The notes beneath the pieces are model-generated. The model was not told the origin of the DNA. It made no database searches and saw only the letters and a list, made by a program, of their open reading frames with translations. A program made the translations under genes and the position numbers. From positions 1 to 11,107 of the forward strand of contig DASWFT010000456.1 in NCBI GenBank assembly GCA_036394075.1: a DNA stretch of 11,107 nucleotides, written 5' to 3'. Shown here one piece after another: positions 6,790-11,107 of this stretch. Source of the DNA: JAWWPY01 sp036394075. Lineage in GTDB: Bacteria; Actinomycetota; Actinomycetes; Streptosporangiales; Streptosporangiaceae. Numbering within the stretch: the stretch's first letter is position 1; each line of letters opens with the position of its first letter.

Positions 6790-7523
6790 CCCCCCGGCGG
6801 CGTCCCGCCCGGCCTAGCGGCCCAGCCCGCGGTCAGGTCTGGGGCGGGGCTAGGCCCAGCCGCCCAGTCCCTCCCCGCTGGGGCGTCGTCGCCGGGCGGG
6901 TAGGGGTAGTGGCTCGATCCTTCGGGCGGGTCGGCCATGTGGTCAGGGAAGCGGCCAGAGTTCGCGGGGGGGACCACGGTGCTGGCCGGGAAGCCGGCGG
7001 TGGCGGCCGGGTCACTACCTGCCCCGACCGGGAAGCCGCCATCGTCGGCCGCGGCTCCCGCGTCCTGGGAGACGGCCACGGAGCAGCGGCCGAGCGCCAG
7101 CGCGGCGAAGAACACGATCACGACGCCAAGTCCGGTGAAGAAGCCGAGTTCCTCGACTACTCGCCGGGTGACGGAAAACCCGGCTGGCGCCCCGGGGACA
7201 CCCAGATGCGGCCACAGCCTGTTCACTTCCCGGCCGACGACGAACCAGCCGCCGCCGAGCGCGGCGAGGATCGCGCCGCCACCCGCGATCAGCCTTGAGG
7301 CGCTCAGCGTGACGAGCACGCCGCCGAGTACGACTGCGGCGCCCGGCAAGATCTCCAGCCAGAGCCGGGCCAGCGTGAAGTGCCAGGCCGTGTTCGGGGG
7401 GGTGTAGGCGTAATGGAGATAGGGACCGACGAAGGGAATCAGCCCGCCCCACGCGCCGAGCAGGATCAGCATCACGCCGCTGAAGGCGCCGCGGCTCCTC
7501 GGTATCCCTGACATCCCAGCCAT
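6771..7523 (-). CDS. Four-TM membrane protein with disordered C-terminal tail
   Basis: A 250-residue protein with four clear hydrophobic segments at about 13-34, 58-76, 79-97 and 127-145. The motif GAWGGLIPFVGPYLHYAYTP lies at the end of the first segment; similar proteins are, to my memory, widespread in actinomycetes but without assigned function. Residues 150-250 form a Gly/Pro/Ala/Asp-rich tail without hydrophobic stretches, probably disordered. ATG 7523 is supported by AGGAAG 8 nt upstream; an ATG at 7514 (M4) is the alternative. The 3' end overlaps the convergent GGT-family gene by 19 bp (6771-6789), so there is no room for a separate terminator between them. Coding is supported by third-position GC bias and the coherent membrane pattern. 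Its function is unknown. Confidence 0.85.
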   Translation of the reverse strand: MAGMSGIPRSRGAFSGVMLILLGAWGGLIPFVGPYLHYAYTPPNTAWHFTLARLWLEILPGAAVVLGGVLVTLSASRLIAGGGAILAALGGGWFVVGREVNRLWPHLGVPGAPAGFSVTRRVVEELGFFTGLGVVIVFFAALALGRCSVAVSQDAGAAADDGGFPVGAGSDPAATAGFPASTVVPPANSGRFPDHMADPPEGSSHYPYPPGDDAPAGRDWAAGPSPAPDLTAGWAARPGGTPPGGYRPTA

Positions 7524-7778
7524 TCAGCTCACTTCCTCTGCGGCCGGTTCAGCCGGTGAGGCCTGCGGCCGGTCTGGTCCTTGCTCGTCGCTGTTGCCGC
7601 CACCGAGTGCCTCGGTCCTGACGTTCATCACCGCGGCGAGGTGTCGAAGTCCATTGAACCTGCCGAAGATAACGAAGACAGGGCCATTCCGGCGAGCAGG
7701 CCCGATTCCGCACTGCCTGTGAAGCGCTTTATGCACCCATGCGGTTACACCCGGGACGCACCCGTGGCCAGGCGGGGC
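7524..7778 (-). other. Intergenic region upstream of the four-TM protein gene
   Basis: These 255 bp separate the end of the MoxR operon (7779) from the next minus-strand gene and probably hold its promoter. The part at about 7640-7745 is lower in GC than the surroundings. A minus-strand frame of up to 70 codons (ATG 7736, or ATG 7628 for 34 codons) ends with TGA at 7524-7526, directly touching ATG 7523. It lacks strong third-position bias and a ribosome site, so I do not call it a gene, although a small leader ORF is possible. No strong terminator hairpin was found after the operon. Confidence 0.45.
7532..7537 (-). promoter_or_regulatory. Ribosome binding site of the four-TM protein gene
   Basis: AGGAAG on the minus strand lies 8 nt before ATG 7523 and favours it over the ATG at 7514. 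Confidence 0.7.
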
Positions 7779-8447
7779 TCACACGGGCAGGGCCAGCGCA
7801 CCGACCGTGATGGCGGCGATCGCCGCCATCACGCGCAGCCAGTCGGCGGCCAGGCCGGCCCCGGCGGAGGGGAGCAGGGCGGCACCGACAGCCAGCACCA
7901 GCAGCCCGAGCCCAGCGACGAGCACCGGAAGCTGACCGCGGAGCACGCCGGGCGGGGCGGCCGACTCGGCCAGGTGCGTCGCGAGCAGGTAGCCAATGAG
8001 CGCGGCGCCGAGCAGCCCGGTGTGCCAGGGCCGTGACCGGTGCAAGGCCTCCAAGGAGAGCGCGCCGATCACGGCACCCTCCGCCCAGGGCACCCGCCGC
8101 AGCGTGTCCAGGGCCCAGTGCCATATCCGCACCTGCAGTCGCTCGAAGACGCGGCTGCCGTCCGGGGCCGCCAGCCCTGTAGCGGCGAGCCGGGCCGCCC
8201 CGGCCGCGACGCAGCAGGCCGCCAGGACTGCGATGGCCAGGCCGAGCCGGCCGGCGGACCGGACCGGGTAGGCCGCCCAGGCCACGCAGGCCGTGCCGAG
8301 CACCGCCGCCGCCACCATGGGCCGCAGCGGTGCGCCGCGCCAGGCGGACCAGCCAGCCATCGTTGGCGCGTCACCTGGGTTCATGGGCATATCACCGGCC
8401 CTCGTCGGCAGGTCACCTGCCCTCATCGGCCGGTCATCTGCCGTCAT
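7779..8447 (-). CDS. Small multi-TM protein, last gene of the MoxR-DUF58 operon
   Basis: A 222-residue protein that I do not recognise as a named family. Residues 1-30 are built from 7-residue repeats of the type MRAGDLP. Hydrophobic segments follow at about 43-61, 66-84, 143-160, 174-194 and 203-220. Between the second and third is a soluble stretch with FERLQVRIWHWALDTLRRVPW (101-121), probably amphipathic. ATG 8447 overlaps the TGA of the DUF58 gene as ATGA, the classic sign of translational coupling, with GGTGA 7 nt upstream as a modest ribosome site. The frame is open further upstream to 8579, but that would run far into DUF58. Several repeat units carry ATG, so the true start could be slightly downstream (8426 or 8384). 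It is probably a membrane partner of the MoxR/DUF58 pair, judged by position only. Confidence 0.85.
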   Translation of the reverse strand: MTADDRPMRAGDLPTRAGDMPMNPGDAPTMAGWSAWRGAPLRPMVAAAVLGTACVAWAAYPVRSAGRLGLAIAVLAACCVAAGAARLAATGLAAPDGSRVFERLQVRIWHWALDTLRRVPWAEGAVIGALSLEALHRSRPWHTGLLGAALIGYLLATHLAESAAPPGVLRGQLPVLVAGLGLLVLAVGAALLPSAGAGLAADWLRVMAAIAAITVGALALPV

Positions 8448-8465
8448 CGGCGGGTCACCACGGGA
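8364..8465 (-). repeat. 21-bp coding repeats spanning the DUF58 stop/start junction
   Basis: Four 21-bp units encode MTADDRP, MRAGDLP, TRAGDMP and MNPGDAP, followed by a partial TMAG. A degenerate earlier copy (GDPP in the same frame) lies in the last bases of the DUF58 gene, where the sequence GGTGACCCGCCGATGA contains both the DUF58 stop and this gene's start. The unit core GGTGACCTGCCGA at the second unit is nearly the same word. Confidence 0.85.
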
Positions 8466-9778
8466 CGCCGCGCGTATGGTGCCAGCGGCAGGTCGAGGCT
8501 CTGCTCTCCGTCCCAGTGCACCACCGGGATGCCCAGTTCGCGCAGGGAGAACCTGATCGCCTCCTGTTCCATGCGCCATATCCGGCGGGCCAGCCGGCCG
8601 ATGCGGGCCCGGCCAGCGCCCGGCTCGGCGGTGAGGACGTCAACGATAAGCACCGCGAAGCCACGTTCCCGCATGTCCCGCAGCGTCTCGACCAGCCTGC
8701 GGTCGAGCAGCGCGCTGAAGACCAGGATCAGCGCCCCGGGCGGCAGGGCGGCCCGGGGGAGCCGGCTGAACCCCGGGTCGGCCGACCAGTTGCCCTGATC
8801 GGCCAGCATCGCCTCGGCGATCCGGTAGAACTGCCGCTGGCCGAGGCCCGGGACCAGCCAGCGCATCTGGTACCGGTACGTGATGAGCCCCACCCGGTCC
8901 CTGGCGGCCAGGTAGGCGCGAGCCGCCGCGGCGGCGCCGCGCAGCGCGAGATCCGCCGCGCCGTGCCCGGGCTCACCGGCGTCCGGGGTGGCATCCACCA
9001 GGATGACCACGTCCTGGGAGCGCTCGGCCGCGAAGGTGTTCACCTGAAGGCGGCCGCGCCGGGTGGTGGCCGGCCAGTTGATGCTCCGCTGCCGGTCGCC
9101 CGGCACGTACTCACGGACACCGGCGAACTCGATGCCCTCGCCCGGTGCCCGGGCGGGATGCTCGCCGAGCCGGTTCGGCAGCCGGCTGAGCACCACCCTC
9201 GTCTGCTGCGCGGCCGGTCGTGGATAGCAGTCGAGCCGCGGCAGTGCCATCACGATGCTGCCCTCCGCGAGCCGCCAGCGGTCGCGCAGGATGATCTCCA
9301 GCGTGCCCACGTGATGGCGGCCCCAGCGGGTCACCGCGAACGGCAGCCGGACCGTGCTGCCTGCTCCGCGGCCGGGAGCCTGGCCGCCCGGTCCCGGCAG
9401 CGGCAGGATCGCCCGCGCGGGGTGCAACCGGGCCTGCACGGTGTGCTCGCCCTGTCCCTCGATGGTCACGTCCACCACGGACCGCTCGCCCTCCACGGTC
9501 TTGGATGCGGTGAGCGCTACGGTCACCTGGAGTTGCTGGGGCCGCTCGCGCCGCCAGGTAGCCAGCAGCAGCACCGCCGGGGCCGCCACGCCGGCGAATT
9601 CAGCGCGCCCGGTGATGATCGCGATTACCAGGCCGGCCAGGGCCAGGGTAAGGACCCGGCGGGCATGACCTGACATACCCCAGCGCAGTGCGCTCCGCGG
9701 GGTGCGACCCACCGGAACCCCGTGTTGCGCCGGCCCGGGGTGGTGACCCCCCGGAACCCGTTGTTCGGGAGCCAGCAT
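8444..9778 (-). CDS. DUF58 (VWA-like) protein, partner of MoxR
   Basis: A 444-residue protein of the usual DUF58 form. After a Gly/Pro/His-rich N-terminus (1-34) come two hydrophobic segments (about 41-57 and 60-74), then a beta-rich domain (about 80-200) and the DUF58 core: EFAGVREYVPGDRQRSINW (217-235), RGRLQVNTFAAERSQDVVIL (241-260) and V261-D262-A-T, the start of a VWA-like fold with a partial MIDAS site. The second half (about 346-425) continues with ILVFSALLD and a Rossmann-like tail. Such proteins work with MoxR ATPases, probably in assembly or activation of other proteins at the membrane. ATG 9778, 32 bp after the MoxR stop, is chosen; ATG 9676 (M35) just before the first membrane segment is a real alternative. 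The stop overlaps the next gene's start. Confidence 0.9.
   Translation of the reverse strand: MLAPEQRVPGGHHPGPAQHGVPVGRTPRSALRWGMSGHARRVLTLALAGLVIAIITGRAEFAGVAAPAVLLLATWRRERPQQLQVTVALTASKTVEGERSVVDVTIEGQGEHTVQARLHPARAILPLPGPGGQAPGRGAGSTVRLPFAVTRWGRHHVGTLEIILRDRWRLAEGSIVMALPRLDCYPRPAAQQTRVVLSRLPNRLGEHPARAPGEGIEFAGVREYVPGDRQRSINWPATTRRGRLQVNTFAAERSQDVVILVDATPDAGEPGHGAADLALRGAAAAARAYLAARDRVGLITYRYQMRWLVPGLGQRQFYRIAEAMLADQGNWSADPGFSRLPRAALPPGALILVFSALLDRRLVETLRDMRERGFAVLIVDVLTAEPGAGRARIGRLARRIWRMEQEAIRFSLRELGIPVVHWDGEQSLDLPLAPYARRPVVTRR
9699..9769 (-). repeat. Imperfect 39-bp duplication at the DUF58 N-terminus
   Basis: Two copies, 9699-9730 and about 9737-9769, share words such as GGGGTG, CCGGAACCC and GTTGT. 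CCGGAACCC recurs at exactly 39 bp (9712 and 9751). On the minus strand they encode QRVPGGHHPGPA and HGVPVGRTPRSA, 13 residues apart. The duplication sits between the two candidate start codons of DUF58 (9778 and 9676). Confidence 0.7.
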
Positions 9779-9810
9779 TGCGTTGCCGTTCGGTAGCGGT
9801 TCGTTCTTGG

Positions 9811-10797
9811 TCAGGTATGGGCGCCGGCCGCAGGCCTGGTCCGTGGCGTGGGCACGGTGCCGAGCAGCCCGGCAACCACGTCGTCGGGGCTGACCTGGCG
9901 CACCCATAGTTCCGGGCGGAGGGTGACCCGGTGCGCCAGGGCGGGCACGGCTATCTGCTTGATGTCGTCGGGGGTCACGTAGTCCCGCAGGTGCAGCAGG
10001 GCCTGGCCGCGGGCCAGCTGTACCAGCGCGAGGGCGCCCCGGGGGCTGGCGCCCACCTGGATCTGCCGGTGGCCCCTGGTCGCCCGGACCAGGGACACTG
10101 CGTAGTCCAGGAGGTCCGGGGCGACCTCCACATCTTCCAGTGAGGTCCGCATGGTGAGTAGTTCCGGGGTATCGGTGACCTGTTCCAGCGCCGCGTTCTC
10201 CACCCGCCGGTCCAGCCTCCGCTGGAGCATCGCCGCCTCGTCGGCCGCCTGCAGGTAGCCGAGCCGCAGCCGCAGCAGGAAGCGGTCGAGCTGGGCCTCC
10301 GGCAGCTCATAGGTGCCCTCGTACTCGATCGGGTTGTCGGTTGCGAGCACCACGAAGGGCTGGGGCAGCTTCCTGGTCTGCCCGTCCATGCTCACCTGCC
10401 CCTCGCCCATCGCCTCAAGCAGGGCCGCTTGCGTTTTCGGTGGCGTCCGGTTGATCTCGTCAGCGAGCAGCAGCTGGGTGAAGACCGGGCCGGGGCGGAA
10501 CGTCATCTCCCCGGTCCGCTGGTCGTACATCGGCGCGCCGACCACGTCGGAGGGCAGCAGGTCCGGCGTGAACTGGATGCGGGTGAAGTCCAGCCCCAGC
10601 ACCTGCGCGAACGACCGGGCGATCAGCGTCTTGCCCAGCCCCGGCAGGTCCTCGATCAGGATGTGGCCGCCGGCCAGGATGCCGATGAGCACCAGTTCGA
10701 GGGCCCGCCGGTTGCCGACGACTGCCCGCTCGACCTCTTCCAGGATGCGGGCACACCGCGCGGCCGTCTGCCGCGGTGTAGGAGTCGTGTCGGTCAC
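9811..10797 (-). CDS. MoxR-family AAA+ ATPase
   Basis: A 328-residue cytoplasmic ATPase of typical MoxR length. The Walker A motif is EDLPGLGKT (49-57, K56), Walker B is LLLADEINR (109-117, D113/E114), sensor 1 lies in ATDNP (N155), the arginine-finger region is EAQLDRF (R172) and sensor 2 is GASPRG (R253). The segment RTPPKTQAALLEAMGEGQV (117-135) is the conserved stretch following Walker B in MoxR proteins. A small difference from the common sequence is D154 where Gln is frequent (ATQNP). MoxR proteins act as chaperone-like ATPases with VWA or DUF58 partners, as here. The GTG start overlaps the preceding gene's TGA as GTGA, with GGAG 5 nt upstream. Translational coupling and cotranscription with both neighbours are likely. 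Confidence 0.96.
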   Translation of the reverse strand: MTDTTPTPRQTAARCARILEEVERAVVGNRRALELVLIGILAGGHILIEDLPGLGKTLIARSFAQVLGLDFTRIQFTPDLLPSDVVGAPMYDQRTGEMTFRPGPVFTQLLLADEINRTPPKTQAALLEAMGEGQVSMDGQTRKLPQPFVVLATDNPIEYEGTYELPEAQLDRFLLRLRLGYLQAADEAAMLQRRLDRRVENAALEQVTDTPELLTMRTSLEDVEVAPDLLDYAVSLVRATRGHRQIQVGASPRGALALVQLARGQALLHLRDYVTPDDIKQIAVPALAHRVTLRPELWVRQVSPDDVVAGLLGTVPTPRTRPAAGAHT

Positions 10798-11107
10798 AGA
10801 TGCTCCAGTCGGTCGATGAGGCGGATCAGCGTCCGCTCCGGGATTCCGGGCTCGCCGCGCTGCCCCGGCTCGCCGCGCTGCCCCGGTTGGTCGCGCTGCC
10901 CCGGCTCGCCGCGCTGCCCTGGTTGGTCGCGCTGCCCTGGTTGGCCGCGCCGCCCCGGCTCGCCCGGATCGGCTGCCGCGGCGGGCCGGCCGGCCGGGTC
11001 AATCCAGTGCCACAGGTCGCCGTCGCGGCCATCCGTGCCGAGCAGCCGGTGCGCCGCTGCGGGGTCCTCGTAGAGGCTGATGCCGTGGCGCTCGGCGAGC
11101 CGCGACG
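10794..11107 (-). CDS. C-terminal part of a MoxR-operon protein, probably DUF4350-like
   Basis: The frame is open from the right edge to TGA 10794-10796 and gives the last 103 residues; the N-terminus lies outside the window. The visible part begins SRLAERHGISLYEDPAAA, continues with LWHWIDPAG, then a 14-triplet Gly-X-Y stretch (10839-10964), and ends with PERTLIRILDRLEHL, probably a helix. No domain can be named from sequence alone. In actinomycetes a DUF4350 membrane protein often precedes MoxR, which is the reason for the suggestion; a DUF4129-type protein is the alternative. The stop overlaps the MoxR start by 4 nt. Choice of frame rests on this overlap, GC-rich third positions and openness to the window edge. 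Confidence 0.7.
   Translation of the reverse strand, partial: SRLAERHGISLYEDPAAAHRLLGTDGRDGDLWHWIDPAGRPAAAADPGEPGRRGQPGQRDQPGQRGEPGQRDQPGQRGEPGQRGEPGIPERTLIRLIDRLEHL
10839..10964 (-). repeat. 18-bp tandem repeat encoding a collagen-like Gly-X-Y tract
   Basis: On the plus strand CTCGCCGCGCTGCCCCGG at 10851 repeats every 18 bp through 10958, with variants starting TTGGTC. It encodes fourteen triplets, mostly GEP, GQP and GQR, with Asp in place of Gly in two (DQP). Codons vary little between copies, indicating recent expansion by slippage or unequal crossover. Confidence 0.9.

Noticed and set aside
7524..7736. Small minus-strand frame ending next to the four-TM protein start
   Set aside because: Weak third-position bias and no ribosome site. 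The touching stop/start is suggestive, but not enough to call a gene.
7761..7788. Inverted repeat CCCGTG...CACGGG at the end of the MoxR operon as terminator
   Set aside because: Arms are only 6 bp with a 16-bp loop and partly inside the last codons; too weak in this GC content.
8330..9673. 447-codon open frame on the plus strand
   Set aside because: It is antisense to DUF58, which has strong signature motifs; the composition is typical of a GC-rich shadow frame.
10826..11032. Alternative minus-strand frame of 68 codons with Ser/Ala/Gly repeats
   Set aside because: It is the same 18-bp repeat read in another frame. The frame ending at 10794 is open to the edge and overlaps MoxR by GTGA, the usual operon pattern.
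7779..11107. The MoxR-DUF58 cluster as a novel defence or conflict system
   Set aside because: The order membrane protein, MoxR, DUF58, membrane protein is common chromosomal content in actinomycetes. No nuclease, toxin, reverse transcriptase or mobile element lies nearby.

Overview
The window is very GC-rich, with third codon positions almost all G or C, and carries nine complete genes plus two cut by the edges. The gene content (NarL-type two-component pair, MarR-GNAT fusion, DUF885, DUF4232 lipoprotein, MoxR-DUF58 operon) points to a high-GC actinomycete. Streptosporangiales-like or Frankia-like is my guess; no marker gene fixes the genus. No tRNA, rRNA, CRISPR array, transposase or integrase was seen.

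Layout. (1) 1-1157, plus strand: the tail of a sensor histidine kinase and its NarL/LuxR-type response regulator, separated by an unusual purine-rich 121 bp gap. (2) 1230-4645, minus strand: a DUF4232 lipoprotein, a DUF885 putative metallopeptidase and a MarR regulator fused to a GNAT acetyltransferase. The MarR-GNAT gene has a palindrome over its start codon that looks like its own operator. A 17-bp tandem array lies between the lipoprotein and DUF885 genes. (3) 4646-4962: divergent promoter region. (4) 4963-6789, plus: a gamma-glutamyltransferase-family Ntn hydrolase that keeps the catalytic Thr but appears to lack the classic gamma-glutamate-binding residues. (5) 6771-7523, minus: a four-TM membrane protein overlapping the previous gene tail to tail by 19 bp. 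(6) 7779-11107, minus: a tightly packed operon read from the right edge, with a probable DUF4350-like protein (C-terminal part only), MoxR AAA+ ATPase, DUF58 protein and a small multi-TM protein. Two of its junctions are 4-nt stop/start overlaps.

How the genes may work together. MoxR ATPases and DUF58 (VWA-like) proteins are a well-known chaperone-type pair; the flanking membrane proteins probably anchor or accompany them. The two-component pair has no visible target here. The MarR-GNAT protein probably represses its own promoter.

The most notable pattern is that short tandem repeats sit at or beside gene junctions: 17-bp units between the lipoprotein and DUF885 genes, and three different coding arrays (18, 39 and 21 bp periods) near the three junctions of the MoxR operon. 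One of these appears to have spread from a stop/start overlap itself. A run of eleven consecutive T-ending codons inside the GGT-family gene is the other anomaly. I see no convincing evidence for a wholly new multi-gene system such as a defence island.
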